From the NCBI GenBank assembly GCA_022497155.1, contig MU385761.1, positions 248,001 through 312,000 of the forward strand: 64,000 bases of DNA. The letters are read 5' to 3'. Positions 1 through 12,028 of this stretch are shown here, piece by piece; position 1 is the stretch's first letter; the number at the start of each line of letters is the position of its first letter. The translations under genes and the position numbers were made by a program. The stretch comes from Whalleya microplaca. Taxonomy: Eukaryota; Ascomycota; Sordariomycetes; Xylariales; Xylariaceae. A model generated the notes under the pieces. It was not told the origin of the DNA. It searched no databases and was given only the letters and a program-made list of their open reading frames with translations.

Positions 1-2130
1 AGCAGACGCTGCGCGTGGTCGAGCAAGTCGCCGAGCTCAAGGCCTGCGTGCACGGCGTCGTCGGCAGCATGGGCGCGCCGCAGGACTGGGAGGCGGCGGC
101 GGGCTACATCGCGCGGGCGGCGCGGGTGCCCGAGGCCATCGTGCGCGGCGGGTTCGCGGCCGCCATCGTGCCCAGCGTCGAGGTGCCCGATGCGCCGTGG
201 GTGACGCTGGAGAGTGCGCGCGAGAGCCTGTGCGCGCTGTTCCTGCGGGAGTTCGAGAAGGCGGCTAAGGAGGGGGACGGGGCGAAGGTGACGCGGTTCT
301 TCAAGCTGTTCCCGCTCATTGGGAGGGGGGATGTCGGGCTCGATGTGTATGGCCGGTACGTGTGCCAGGGCGTCGCGGGCACGGCACGGGCGACGCTGAA
401 GGAGGGCCCCGGGGGCGGCGCGAGCAGGAAGGATGGGTTTTTTTATGCGAATGCGCTGACGAAGCTGTTTGAGCACATTGCCCAGATCGTGGAGGGGCAC
501 GGGGGGCTTGTTGAGAGGCATTACGGCGAGGGCAAGATGGTCAAGGTCATCGAGAGGCTGCAGATGGAGGCCGATGTGCAGGGCGGCATTATCTTGGACT
601 CGTGGAGTGATGAGAGGGGTGTCGACCGGCAGCTCACCGATGTCAAGAGCTACCCGTTCTCCTTCCTGGTGCAGAGTTTCTTGCCGCAGCAGAGGACGCT
701 GACGGGGACGCCGCGCATGAATTCGCCCGCGTTAGGTGGTGGGACCAACGCCCGGGACAGCGAGGATGAGGGTGTGAATATGAAGGAGGTAGACGGGCTT
801 CTTAGTGAGATATCCGTCATGCTTGGCCGATGGTCGTTATACTCGAAATTTCTTGCTGGAAAATGCAAGGTAAGAAGAGAACCCTTCAATTTGCCTCTGA
901 TGCTCCAGCAACTGAGCTCTATTCTAGGATCCCGAATTACCTGATGATGCAGCTTTGACGATACCAGAGGTCGTCACAAAATCGAATCTCGGCAGAAAAG
1001 TCTCGGCAAAGCTCACGTCACCTTACAATGTCATGTCGACGTTCTTCTTTAGGAGGTCGGTTGAAAAGGCCTTCCAACTAGATGAATCGCCTACCGGCCT
1101 CTCCTTAAATCTCAGTAAGCCTATTGACGGCAACGCACCATATATCGTCTCGGCTGTGGACGATGTCATGTATATCGTCAGCGCAGTAATCCACAAATCC
1201 ATATCCACGTCGCAGCGCGATGTAATGGCCTCTGTCATTCCCATGGTCGGCAGAGTATTAGGCTCGGACTTCGTCGGGATGGTCCAGCGAAAGATGCGAG
1301 ACGAATCATATCCGAAGCCCGTCATACAAGGAGGCTTCCCACCGGAGGACAAGATTGTTTCATTTATTGTGCTCATCAACAGTCTCGACGTCGCGAACGA
1401 CTATCTAGCGCGTATCATTACATCACGGCTTGAAATTGCCCCTGGCCAATCGAATGGAGCAGCCCACTCCCACCCGCTCGCTGCCTCTTTTCCATTCGAG
1501 CATGATCTCACATTCGTGATTTCGGCGCTCAACTCCTTAAACTCAACCTTCTCCACCAAAACTAACGAACTGCTATCCGACGGCCTACAAGTCCTCTTCA
1601 ACAACGTCATCAAGCCCAGATTAAGGCCCGTGCTCGCCGACACCTTCCGCGACGCGGACTACTGGCGCACCGAAGAGGAGCTCGTCGAAATCGGGCGGCA
1701 AAACGACGAAGACGAAGAGGAGATCCTCGACCGCGTGCAGCGGCGCTTCGAGCACGGCTGGGAAACCCTCATGAAGCCCATCGCGCGCCTGATGACGGCC
1801 AGCACGTTCACGACGCTCATGGACAACACGGCCGTGTACCTCTCGCGCGTGCTGGAGAAGCGCGTCTGGAGCTACGGCGGCAAGACCAACGCGTACGGCG
1901 CCATCCGCATGGAGCGCGACTTCTCGGGCATCGTGAGCACGGTCGCGCGGGGCAACTACGCCGCGAGGGAGCTGTTCGCAAGGGTCACGCAGATCCTCAT
2001 GGTCGCGAATATGGAGGACGAGGAGTGGGAGGAGCTCGGCGGCAGTGGTGAGGACGAGGGGGAGGACGGCATCCAGTGGGTGCTCAATGAGGAGGAGAGG
2101 CGGAGGGCGAGGAACCTCGTCCGGGAATGA
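1..2130 (+). CDS. COG4: Conserved oligomeric Golgi complex subunit 4 (3' part)
   Basis: COG4 is a lobe-A subunit of the COG tether, which acts in retrograde vesicle traffic at the Golgi. The gene enters the window already open: codons run in frame from base 3, and the first ATG is not the start. The exons are <1-869 and 928-2130. The intron at 870-927 (GTAAGA...CTAG) is needed to connect FLAGKCK to DPELPDD in frame. The visible C-terminal ~675 residues contain COG4-like sequence (VTRFFKLFPLIGRGDVGLDVYGRYVC) early and the conserved helical segment around ALNSLNSTFSTKTNELL. The acidic tail ends at NLVRE. The 5' half is GC-rich and the second exon less so. Identity rests on family resemblance read by eye. 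The N-terminus lies outside the window. Confidence 0.9.
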
Positions 2131-2672
2131 TGATGATGAGGATGAGTACATAGGTAGGGGGTAGGGGGTTTAAACAGATATACAACCGTAGCATAGCGGA
2201 GCATGGATTTATCTGGTCTACATAATTGTTATGATAGAGGGAATCTACACTTGATACCTGATCTGTGTTTTGGACTCCTATTACTGGTGTAGCCTAGGGA
2301 TCTTGGTATTTCACTGCTATGAATGCCAAATATGAAAATGTTCTAAATATTCATATAAATCAGAAATGAGTCTTGTTAATTACACGATGAATATCATTAT
2401 TATCGTACATTCACAGCTTGACGGGTTGGTGTAACTGTACATGATACCTTTTTGGCCAAACATGCAAGTATGCAACTTCAAAGGTGCATATGCAACTATT
2501 GAGGCTTTGCCATTGGAAGAGTAGCAACCGTGCTGAGCAACCTTAATTCAGCACGGCTACGTCTGCTTGTACCTGCCGCATGTTGAAGCTCATCTCATCT
2601 CTCATCTTACATATCACAGCGTGCCAACAAACGTCATTCTACAAGCCAAACATCTTACCACATCGCACAATC
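2131..2672. other. Intergenic region between COG4 and THO7
   Basis: AT-rich spacer of about 540 bases. It should contain the COG4 3' UTR and the THO7 promoter. I see no coding pattern, repeat or RNA gene in it. Confidence 0.6.
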
Positions 2673-3803
2673 ATGGCATCATCGCATTTCGGGCTCCTCG
2701 AGGAGCGAGAAGAGACAGAACTGCACAAGACGCGCCTCCTGAACGTCGAGGAAAAACCCTTCAAGCGACTGACCAAACGCCTCGTCGCCCCCGGCGCCTT
2801 CACGAACCCCAACAAACTCCCCACGCCACCGCCCGACAGCAGCAACGGCGACGGCCCCGACTCTTCCTCCCCCTCACTATCCACAACCGACATCAACGCG
2901 CTGAAGGAGGACATCACGCTCGACTTCGCAGCCTTCGACTCCGCGATCGCGCGCCTGCAGTTCCTCGCGACCGCGAACGCGGCCGAGCGCGAGCGGTACG
3001 CGGCGGACCGCCTGCGGATCCTGGGGACCATGGAGGCCGTGCGCGCGGGCAACGGCGCCCTACGCTCCCAGCTGGACGCCGCGCGCGAGACGCTGGCCCA
3101 GCGCCGCCGCTTCGACGACCTCGCCGACCGCATCACGGGCAACCGCATGCTGCGGGCGCGGGCGGAGCAGGCGGCGAACCTGGCCAAGCTCGCCGGCGAG
3201 TGCGAGGACCTGCAGCGCGAGAGCGCGACGTACGGCGCCACGTGGCGCGAGCGCCGCGAGCAGTTCGGGCGGCTCGTCGATGAGGGCAAGAGGCTGCGCG
3301 CGCTGATTCGGGACGAGAAGGAGGAGGTTGAGAGGCGCGAGGGCATGGATTCGGATGCTGAGGACGGCGAGGCCGCGGTTGTGACCCCGGGGAAGGGCGG
3401 GTTGGTTAGTGGGAATGCTACGCCGAGACCGGACAGCGGCGCTGCTGTGTCTTCTTCTGCTAAGGGCGAGGGCGGCGGCAGTGCTACGCCCCGCCCGGGC
3501 AGTAGCAGGGGCGAGAGACACGAGAGCCCGAATGGGAATGGGAATGGGAATGGGAATGGGAATGGTACCGGGGGCAGCGAGGGATTGAAGCCGAGGCCGG
3601 ATGCAAATGGCGGGTTCTCCAGGGGCGGAAGCCAGGTGCCGAGCCTGCGGGCGAGCAGCCAGCAGCCGCGGGACGACGAGCCGGAGGAAGGCGAGGATGT
3701 CGAGATGGGCGAGTCGACGCAGCAGGGCGAGGAGAGCCAGGGGACGCCGCAGATCACGGTCGAGGCCCCGGCTGGCAATGGCGATAAGATGGATACGACG
3801 TAG
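2673..3803 (+). CDS. THO7: THO complex subunit 7 family protein
   Basis: Single-exon gene of 376 aa. The start is the ATG at 2673 (MASSHFGLLEEREETELHKT); codons run open upstream but that part does not look like protein. Residues 1-60 carry the N-terminal motif EEREETELHKTRLLNVEEKPFKRL typical of fungal Tho7/Mft1-like proteins. This is followed by a coiled coil of about 130 residues (ITLDFAAFDSAIARLQFL to RLRALIRDEKEEVERR) that mediates assembly with other THO subunits. The C-terminal third is low complexity: acidic, Gly/Ser-rich, with a run of Asn-Gly dipeptides coded by a GGGAAT hexanucleotide repeat at 3531-3565. THO couples transcription elongation to mRNA export in the nucleus. It is convergent with the tubulin cofactor A gene downstream. 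Confidence in the family is good, but the tail is not diagnostic. Confidence 0.85.
   Translation: MASSHFGLLEEREETELHKTRLLNVEEKPFKRLTKRLVAPGAFTNPNKLPTPPPDSSNGDGPDSSSPSLSTTDINALKEDITLDFAAFDSAIARLQFLATANAAERERYAADRLRILGTMEAVRAGNGALRSQLDAARETLAQRRRFDDLADRITGNRMLRARAEQAANLAKLAGECEDLQRESATYGATWRERREQFGRLVDEGKRLRALIRDEKEEVERREGMDSDAEDGEAAVVTPGKGGLVSGNATPRPDSGAAVSSSAKGEGGGSATPRPGSSRGERHESPNGNGNGNGNGNGTGGSEGLKPRPDANGGFSRGGSQVPSLRASSQQPRDDEPEEGEDVEMGESTQQGEESQGTPQITVEAPAGNGDKMDTT
3531..3565 (+). repeat. In-frame GGGAAT hexanucleotide microsatellite
   Basis: About six copies of AATGGG lie inside the THO7-like reading frame and code for alternating Asn-Gly. The unit is six bases, so copy-number change would alter length without shifting frame. 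Confidence 0.9.
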
Positions 3804-4118
3804 GGACTACGGTACGAAGCATGGGGTTCAAGGTGGCTTGCTACGATAGAGATTATACCCAGCAGACAGACAGACAGAAGAATGATAATGTCCACGGAGC
3901 AGTTAATCCGTCAGTCGGGTCTATTACCCCCAGCCAACATCCGCATTCGCGAAAGCTTTATATATATGTGTGTGTGTGTGTATCATGCTCGCTTCATTAC
4001 TATGGTATCGTCTGTTGTTCTTCTTTCCTTCGTATCGTATCATGTATATACACCACACCACACCATCATCATCCGTCCCCTTCACTCGCAACCCGAGACA
4101 CAGAACCCTGTATTGGGT
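3804..4118. repeat. Convergent 3' intergenic region with TA/TG microsatellite
   Basis: About 315 bases between the stops of THO7 (+) and TBCA (-). It contains a (TA)n(TG)n dinucleotide run at roughly 3958-3982 and CACACCACACCATC-type simple sequence near 4050. This is most likely overlapping 3' UTRs. No gene is seen. Confidence 0.7.
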
Positions 4119-4616
4119 TTATGCCACAGGTGTCTGCACGCCCTTCCCCAGCTCGAGCGCCTCCTTCGCCTTGGTGAGCTCGTCCGCGGCGCCGCCGCCC
4201 TCGCTCTCCGCCGTCGCGATCTGCTCCTCGAGGCGGTTGACGGCCTCGACGATGCGCTCGTTCAGCGGCGCGAAGACGGCCTTGGTTTCCTCGACGACTT
4301 TTTGCTGTTGTGCGTTGCTCACGTCAGTCATATTTTCTCACTCTCACTCTATAAGCTTAACGCTGTGTGCAAGCTATATAAGTATATGTGTATGTATGGA
4401 GGAAGAATGGAGTGGAACGGGGTAGCAGCACGTTACCTCCTGCTTCAACATGAATCCGGCGTTACCGTCCACCTTGCCGCCCGCGGAGCTGAGGGACTCC
4501 TCCAGCTTCTTCACGCGCTCCGTCTGCGAGGCCAGCTCTTTCTGGTAGTACTTCTCTTCCTTCACGAGGCGCTGCACCGACTGCGTCGCGATGGTGAGGG
4601 GAGATGGGGCGGGCAT
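4119..4616 (-). CDS. TBCA: Tubulin-specific chaperone A
   Basis: Tubulin cofactor A (Rbl2 family) is a small three-helix protein that captures beta-tubulin released from the chaperonin. The minus-strand exons are 4616-4437 (60 codons, MPAPSPLTIATQSVQRLVKE...) and 4304-4119 (61 codons plus stop), joined by a 132-nt GTAACG...CAG intron with a CTGAC branch motif 22 nt before the acceptor. The product is 121 aa, normal for the family. The family signature LTIATQSVQRLVKEE near the N-terminus and VVEETKAVFAPLNERI after the junction are both present. An ATG 27 nt upstream of the acceptor (MTDVSNAQQ) opens a longer frame but lies in the intron, because the family helix continues from LKQE directly into QKVVEET. 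Confidence 0.9.
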
Positions 4617-5350
4617 TTTGGAGAGTTGCGTTCGTTCTTAACTGAAACGGTTGGCAATTTTTGTCAAGGATTTATAGTTGTTGGTTCAGTCGATGTGAGG
4701 TACGGTGGTCATCAACGGTCTTTTATATTTGCAAGTCGTATACCGGCGGCAGTACAGTTATACGGTTGCCTGATGTTGATATGGGTCTCTAATCCGTATC
4801 TAGAAATTTGTTTGGTGGGGTTGGCGGGGTACGGTCAGCGATATGCGATTAAGCGGGGAGTGTATACTTCACACTACTTTCTTGTCGCATAACAGCATTA
4901 CCATATCGTGATTAACAAGCCAGTATTTTGACTTGTATAGAACTCATCAGTCAATATAAGGTCCTCATAATAAGAAGGCAAGAATTACTAGGTAGTAAAA
5001 TATGCGGAATATTACAAAGTTACACATATACTCTTTCTTGAATGTAAGTGAAAGATCAGTATTGAAAATACTGGAAACCATGGTGTACAAGTAAAATTAG
5101 TATCTGGGTTGGAATATATTGGTGTGATGTTGTTAATTTTTTTTCATGATCGTACACTACATCTTAGGCATTCTAACTTATGCGTCTGGATGTGTCGAAT
5201 GGAGACTCGCTGTTCCGCCAAGTCTAAGTTGATACTCCTTAAAGCCTTTATAACTATATGATACATTTGCCTTGTCCTTCATATCGGCCTATTCATAGAA
5301 ACCATTAGATAATATAGTATATCGCCCTACGCGTAAAATTCTAGCTTACT
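4617..5350. other. Intergenic, AT-rich
   Basis: About 730 bases between the TBCA start and the FAD oxidase stop. It becomes AT-rich after 4900. A 16-base string CGGAATATTACAAAGT near 5002 recurs near 35536. No gene is recognised. Confidence 0.5.
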
Positions 5351-7069
5351 TTATAAATCGCGGATCAGGTATCCATCGTGCTGTAACTTCTGGAACACTT
5401 GTCCAGGGTCATACTTAGCCGCTATCGTCTTGATGAACTCTACGTTTTCGGCCCCGAAGCTGTTCAACACATCCTGCTTCTGACCCGCCGTGCTCATGAA
5501 GAGATATGGAATGTCTAAGCCCTTCGCCTTAGTGGCGTCAATACAACGCTGAGTGACCCGGGCAGAAGTCTCTCGGATGGTATCGTCCTGTGCAGAATCC
5601 GCCCACGTAATGAACCATTCATACCCTGCGGTAGACAAGTTAGCAACGATATGGCTTAGATGGGGGGTAAGCGTACATTGCTGCGGAACTTCCTCTAAGG
5701 CTAGCAGATTCCCGCCGTATTGTTTGCCATGTGTGGCTACACTGGCCGCAATAGGGTTTGGCACCCACACTCCCGTAGCTCCCTTGGGAAGTTTGGCCAC
5801 CTCCTCCAGAAAGATATTGTAAATGTCGACCATCATATCGCCATCAGCTTTGTGGCTGAACGTCTCGCCGTATACGCGAAGGTCATATTCAAAACGGGAC
5901 CCAGTCAGACCCATAACGTCGAGGATCGAACCGTTGACTGCTGCTAGGAGTGGTGTGAATTCACCGAGGGCGTAGAAGGCATCGAACGCCTTAGCCTGCG
6001 GTACAGGTTCGCTGTAGAGCAGAAGCACGGTTGGTCCCGTCTCTAACAGCTGCATGGTGATGCTGGATAGAGGATCTAACTGTCCTTCTTTCTGATACGC
6101 GGCTACCGCGTGGAGGAAGTCAGAGGTCTGGTTAGGCGCATAGGCGCGAGCGTCGATGTAGAAACTCTTCACGGGATATGTGTAGAGTTCAAAGTTTGTG
6201 ACGATGCCGAAGTTGGCGGCACCGCCTCGCAAGCCTCTGTACAGATCGGAGTACTCGTTGTCGGCCGAAGCAGTGACGATAGAACCATCACCGAGCACGA
6301 CCTCGTATGATTTGACGTTGTCGATCGCGAGTCCATGTCCAGTCGAGAAGTAACTCACACCACCTTAAGCATGTTAGTGTTCAAGCTCCGTAGAATGTTT
6401 CCGGCTAGCTCATCACGACCGACGTACCCCCAAGCATGAATCCACCAACTCCGATGGGACCCACACGTCCTCCAGGCACTACCAAGCCCTCGGGAACCAA
6501 AGCCTCGTATACCGCCTGCCACTTATTACCCGGGCCTATTTTGGCGGTCTTCTTGTCTTTTGAGAGTTCCGTGGAATTCAGACTTGAAAGCGAAACGAGG
6601 ACGCCCGTCCCATCGATACTCGCGAAGCCCGGGTTGTAGCTATGGCCACCACTCCTGACAGAAAACTTGGTCCCTCTTTCCGAGAGTATCTTAATGACTG
6701 TAGAGACATCTTGTGCAGTCTTTGGGTTGACTATGCAAGCAGCTGGTAGTCTACAAGCGGCCGAGCTGGTTGAAGGTGACCTCAGTTAGTAAGGTTTCAA
6801 GCCACTTGAAGGGGCCTTGGAGCAACTTACTAGTTCTCATCTTCGAAGTCCTGATAATATGCTCCATCCGAGGGAAACAAAGTTGCATTTTCACCCTTCA
6901 GAGTAGCATCAATAAGTTCGCAAGTGCACGTAGGCTCCGTGCACTCTGCTTTGATATGTAAACGAGGAGCCGCAGGGTTGCTAAATATCACAGGCCTCTG
7001 GGCAAGGGATTGGGCCACGGGTACAGCCGCAAGCGCGGTCACTACCGCATTGCGGAGACTGGTTATCAT
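5351..7069 (-). CDS. Secreted FAD-linked oxidoreductase, berberine-bridge type
   Basis: PCMH-type FAD oxidase with a C-terminal BBE domain. The three minus-strand exons are 7069-6831, 6765-6428 and 6363-5351, giving 529 aa. Introns are GTAAGT...CAG (with TACTAAC branch) and GTACGT...TTAAG. The N-terminus (MITSLRNAVVTALAAVPVAQSLA) is a signal peptide, so the enzyme is probably secreted. The FAD domain has RSGGHSYNPGF, whose His is the usual 8-alpha-histidyl FAD attachment site, and the PGGRVGPIGVGGFMLGGGVS loop. The Cys that bicovalent members carry in that loop is absent, so monocovalent flavin is inferred. The BBE-like tail is YDPGQVFQKLQHDGYLI. Such enzymes oxidise carbohydrates or secondary metabolites, and the substrate cannot be told here. 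It stands alone, with no co-directional partner. Confidence 0.9.
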
Positions 7070-8062
7070 CTTTGATCGTGTGGTATAACAGCTGTCGTTG
7101 TTATCTGGTGCCGCGTAGACGGGACACTCAAGGCCAATATCAGAATCGAAGAGTGACTGAGAGATGGTTATTAACAAGCACATACTTTACGACTGCGTGG
7201 ACGGCCTCTACGGATTATATAAACATGGCATTGGGCATCGGGAAGTGTCATTTGAAAAGACCCTATCGTACTTTTCTAGACGCAATGTTCTTTGTAGGCC
7301 ATGTGGCAGTACCCTGGTCGACTTTGCCGTATGGCCCACTATCGTGATGTGGAGCTTGAACGATCTCAGAAGCAGCCCCGGATGAGGCTGCTTCAGCTGG
7401 GCGAGCTAGGAGATTTAGATTCAGGGCGGCTTGAGCTGCATAAAGCGCGGAGCTCGCAGCTGTTCATCGCTCATAATCTACCTTTTGAAGTCTTACTCAT
7501 TCCATCTGAGCCTTCTGGTGATCATGCTGAGTTCCGGTCTTGTCCTTCATGTTCCCATATCAACAAGGACGATAGCGGACATCGTGACAGCCAAGATGAT
7601 TAACCAACCAAGCGGAATCCATTATCCCACAGCTGGCAAGAACCAACATGTTTTTGAGGCGAAGGCCAACATGCTAATCGACACTCGGTAATTAATGCCG
7701 TTTGAAGCGTAGCCTGACTATCCGAGCCTTCCAGACGTGGGAGACATTTCCCTTCTTGACCCGTTGTTTACGTCCAAAAAGGGAATCTTGGAACTTTTGG
7801 AACTGTGTTTGATGGACCGACATCTTTAAAGCCCCTTTAAACCTGCTAGCCTCACAGCCTCATCTGCTGTGCCTGCACTTTGGAAAGCCACATCTATCGG
7901 ACTTTAGATAAGCCATGTGGCGGTGCAAGTGGCCTTCTTATCGAAGATCCTTACAAATCCAATTGAACCTTTGCGATTGGTAATTTATTAATTTCACACT
8001 GCGCAGCTGTCAGAAGATCACGACATCATCGACACACTCCCAAGCTCATCCACACCAGCGCA
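7070..8062. other. Divergent promoter region of FAD oxidase and COX17
   Basis: About 1 kb between two divergently transcribed genes. Several short open frames exist but none resembles a protein or has supporting splice structure. I see nothing else in it. Confidence 0.5.
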
Positions 8063-8414
8063 ATGGCGTCGCAAAGTGTCTCAATGCGTAAGTATTCCCA
8101 CACATAAGTCGTAAATCCATCTTCCTAATTTGAGCAGCTTCGATCTCCTCGAATTCCGATCTTAAAGCTGTCGCGAGCCCCGGCTCCGCAGCTCCCGCGG
8201 CATCCAAACCGAAGGTGTGTCTGATTTAATCGCGCAGAATACGTCGCCTGGGCTAACGTTCTGGTTCGCATAGCCGTGCTGCGTGTGCAAAGATGAGAAA
8301 TCTAAGCGAGACGAATGCATGCTGTTCTCGAAGGCAGCCGATCCCCAAGGCGACTGCAAATCCACCATAGATCAGTACCGAAGCTGCATGGCTGGATTCG
8401 GATTCACAGTCTAG
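8063..8414 (+). CDS. COX17: Cytochrome c oxidase copper chaperone Cox17
   Basis: Cox17 carries Cu(I) in the mitochondrial intermembrane space to Sco1 and Cox11 for cytochrome oxidase assembly. The exons are 8063-8087, 8138-8214 and 8274-8414, coding for 80 aa. Introns are GTAAGT...GCAG and GTGTGT...ATAG (branch GCTAAC). The first acceptor is a NAGNAG-like pair (TGAG/CAG), which could add one residue. All six diagnostic cysteines are present: the copper site CCVC at 36-39 and the twin CX9C motif (Cys39/Cys49 and Cys62/Cys72), with the expected spacing DECMLFSKAADPQGDC and a FGFTV-type tail. The gene is invisible to simple open-frame calling because no exon exceeds 47 codons. Confidence 0.95.
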
Positions 8415-10678
8415 AGTGGGAGATCTAGAGGCGGTAGGGCGGTAATGGGAGATAGTGCGACCTCTCCTGGGGATATCTGTACATTATGGGCCCGATTGAG
8501 TTGTCATAACGCGGCGTTCCCGGATGGATAGATGGTATGGCATCATGAATCGCAAGATGCATCGGTAGGCGTTCAGCGTTGATAATTCCATACCCACTCT
8601 TCTCCTCTGCATTGGCTATTGACTGGGCATATGTGTCTGTATATTTGCCTGGCCTGTGAGGCAGATGTGCCCAAAAGTTTTTTATCGGTACATAGCATGA
8701 AGAGAAACGAGGTCGGTACAACGGGTGTTCGTCGCTCACCAGGCTGAATGATGTGAGCCCATAACCGAGGTAATACCATCCACCGGTCGATTGGTATAGA
8801 CAGCATAATATCAAATTGCCCGCATGCGTAAAGGACGCGGCTGTCGCTTGGACTCGGCTGGTTAGCCTTATATGCTGTATCATGTGTGGACTATATATGG
8901 ACTGGCTTAGGTAACGAATAGATTAGAGTATATGAAGAAATGGTACTTGTGTATTTTCTCAAGACCACCAAGCCTATCTCACTAGTTCCACATCGACCTT
9001 CGATAAGGCTCGAGTGAGATTCGAGTACACAGTAGTCTATTTCCCAGAGCCATTGTTCCTACGACATATCGCCAAACACTACCTTAGCTTTCTATAGAGC
9101 ATACAGTTTAGAGCATTACCCCAATACTAGACTAGACGCATATGGCAGGTAAAGGCTATATGTATACTAGCCAACTTGTAGTTAACTGTGTCGTCAAGCA
9201 TCTTGACCAATCCTAACTTCCCTACCCGCAATCGTGCCGAGATACGCAGTAAACGGCTGGTGTTTATTCCCGCTAAGTGTTCGACGCTTCAACCAGCTGA
9301 TTTGCAAGGCTGTCAGCCTGCTAAAAATTCAATAGTAATGCAAGTTGCAGTGCACTAACTTGCGGGTTACCCCCCTGCTCTGACCCCAGGAATAGGTCCC
9401 CCTGATCTCTGCAGGGGAGCCCTACCACGTTACCAACTAAACCTTTTGCCGGATTCAGGCTAAATGGGCTCATGCGAGGGTTAATGAGGCCTACCACCGT
9501 ACCATGCAGCCACGTACGACTACCAACTCGCAGTGATCGACAGGTCTAGATTTGGTACTAGCGTTCAGTTGATCTTCAATTCCCACTGGAGGTGCCTTGG
9601 AATGAGGCGTTAAGTCGAACAATTTTACGCGTAAGTCGGAGCATTTATGAGCGAGGTCTAACCTGAGAAGCTGTTCAAGTTGGCCGTGTGCAAGTCTCTA
9701 GTGTGGGTTAGTTCGTGCTAAATAGATTAACCGGACCGTGTCCATTCGAGAATCTGGGGTTCCCGCAAAGCTGTGTGGGCGGGAGCTAAAACAATGTCCA
9801 ACCTCGTAGTGGATTTCACGAAGCAATGTACCTACAAGCAACAAGGGGGCTACAATATAATCTCAAAAGATCCTTATGTGTTGTTACTACGCAGCGTTAG
9901 ATCTAGTTACAGTATGCGGTCATCCCTTTTATCTAATAAACGGGTTCTACGTAAAATCTGGTTGTATGCAGATAATAGCGTCCGACATGATCTACTGTTA
10001 CAGTGGTACATACATGCATACATGTATTTTATACTCCTACCATTGTCCTTTATCACGCTAAAGCCTGATTACTCGTGGTAGAGCATAGTATGAACATTGT
10101 GAAGGAATTGCAAAAAGATTAGAGAGAATATATTGTCTAAGAGTTTGGCGTTGGACGAACTTACGAACGATGAGGGCAACGAGGTAGAATTAATATGACA
10201 CTGTTAAGATGATTAGGCCATGGTCGGTGCTTGTTTCCTATCGGACATATCTCTAAGAAAGAAAAATATTTATGTTGATATTGAAGGTATAAAAAAGATT
10301 ATGCGCTGCACCGATCCTCGAGCTTGTAAATAATAGGTACAGCGGTGGCTAATGCTGATATGAAACCTGCCGTCGTCCCCTAGCTTTGACACTAGGACTC
10401 CAAGATCAGCTCTGTAATAGCTCACTACACCTTGTTAGAATACGATATATCCAGTTCTGGAGTTACGTTGATCCCAGGGGTTTGGTTTCGTAGAAAAGGA
10501 GATGCCACTTCACGCGTTCTACTAGATGTGTAAATGTCAGTAATCGACCTAGATAACGTGCATATCTTGGGGCTACCCTAAAATTCAAAACTGCGTATCA
10601 AACAGCAAGAACTTTGAAAGTAACTCGAAGCGTGAGATCACTGATATATATGAAGTGGAAGGAGATGATAGACCATAC
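8415..10678. other. Gene-poor AT-rich spacer
   Basis: About 2.3 kb. A 152-codon minus-strand open frame near 8425-8883 overlaps the COX17 3' UTR and resembles nothing. The rest has stops in all frames and is AT-rich, compatible with old mutated repeat sequence, but no element ends were recognised. Confidence 0.5.
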
Positions 10679-12028
10679 TCACGTGGGGCTTGGTATACTG
10701 CCATGGTTCGTTGAGCCCGAAATGTTTGTATTGGCATAGATTTTCACATCTTGATTGCGACGAGGACTCCCTGTCCACAGCTTGGCTTCATCATCATCCA
10801 TGGTCCTCTTCGATTCAGATTCGTCCCCAGATTCCATCTCGTACACGTCTGTTGCTTCAGGTTTCTTGCGTATGGCGCTTCTGTTGCCTTTGGACACATC
10901 GGTGCGTTCATCATCCACGTGGTTTGAGAATCCGTGTAGTCGGGAACTGAGTAAAGAGGGCAGGTATCGTACGAAGAACGGCTTCAGGAGTCCGGCAGAG
11001 GCGCAAACGATGCTAGCAGAGATTTCGGCAGAGCACCAGTTCAACTCGGTGGCGAGGTCCCAAGTATAGTTGGCACCTATGAACAATTTCCCGGTAAGAA
11101 CAATATTTTGGGCCGCAGCAATAATGACGCTATGACCCGTGTGTTAGTTTACGTCGGGGCACGAGCATGAAAACCTACAATCCACCAGTTGCAAAGAGCA
11201 GTAGGAGCGAAGCCTTTTGTCGCTTTGGCATTTTTAACGGTATGACGATTCGAAGTGGAATGAGTAGGACGATCCCATCCATGCAAACATTGGTGACACT
11301 CGCGGACAAGTAGAACTTGCTCTTGTCGATACATGTTCCCGTTGCCATCGCTTCCACGTCCCAGGCAGCATGAAGTGGTTTGCAGCCGAAGATATTCAAA
11401 CATGTCCAGGTAATAGCATATATCGAGATGAGCCCGATAAGCGTGTTGACCACAATGCGAAAAGACTTCTCAGGGGAAAGCCCGCGATAGAAGAACAGCA
11501 ACGAGAGCTTGGCGAAGACAGATGATAACGTGTACGTCGTAGCACAGGCCATTGTCCACTAGACTCATTGGGTCAGTCGCAGTAATAGCTGAGTGCAACG
11601 AGTAGACTTACCTTGAGAAGTATTACATATTCAGGCGCAGTCTCTTGCCAGAACTGCTTCCCAGCACCCCCTGTGAATGCCACTATTTCTTGTGTAAGTT
11701 TAGACTAATACACATTAGGCCGCATAGCTTACTAAACATTTTGGTGATAAAGAACGTCCATCCCAGGAGCAGCGCGACTCCGGCTAGGTCTTTTATTTTC
11801 AGTATACTATTCGTCAAAGCACGTAGGAAACTTACAGTCATCGACCCGTAGCCGGACTTTTACTAGACGCACCCGAGTCCATATTCGCAGAGCATAGACG
11901 GCAGTAGCGATACTGAAAGCCACAGTTCCGATGATCACCATCGATGTTTTCTGCGACCTTGTGTCGTCGAATCTACCCACCCCGGGGGGAGGCTCGCGCA
12001 TATACGTTACCGCAGATGGGCTCGACAT
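10679..12028 (-). CDS. Seven-TM fungal rhodopsin-domain integral membrane protein
   Basis: A member of the large fungal integral membrane protein family with a 'rhodopsin' (SAT4/PTH11-like) domain. The five minus-strand exons are 12028-11836, 11789-11733, 11682-11612, 11558-11179 and 11129-10679, giving 383 aa. All introns have GTAAG- or GTAGG-type donors and the frames join exactly. Hydrophobic helices follow each other: SMVIIGTVAFSIATAVYALR, YLAGVALLLGWTFFITKMF, the segment at LLKWTMACATTYTLSSVFAK, then SLLFFYRGL, the helix containing LIGLISIYAITW, LSASVTNVCMDGIVLLIP, ASLLLLFATGGF and a last one before KPFFVRYLPS. The family motif KLSLLFFYRGL is present, as is WDLATELNWCSAEIS before the last helix. 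The cytoplasmic tail is hydrophilic and Ser/Glu-rich. These proteins are proposed surface receptors, and the ligand is unknown. No CFEM domain is seen. Confidence 0.85.

Noticed and set aside
1621..2151. 176-codon minus-strand open frame
   Set aside because: Antisense shadow of COG4 exon 2.
2639..3895. 418-codon open frame on the minus strand
   Set aside because: Exact antisense of the GC-rich THO7-like gene; the translation is Ser/Pro/Arg-rich nonsense and the plus frame has the family motif.
8425..8883. 152-codon minus-strand open frame
   Set aside because: Overlaps the COX17 3' UTR, no recognisable domain, AT-rich codon use.
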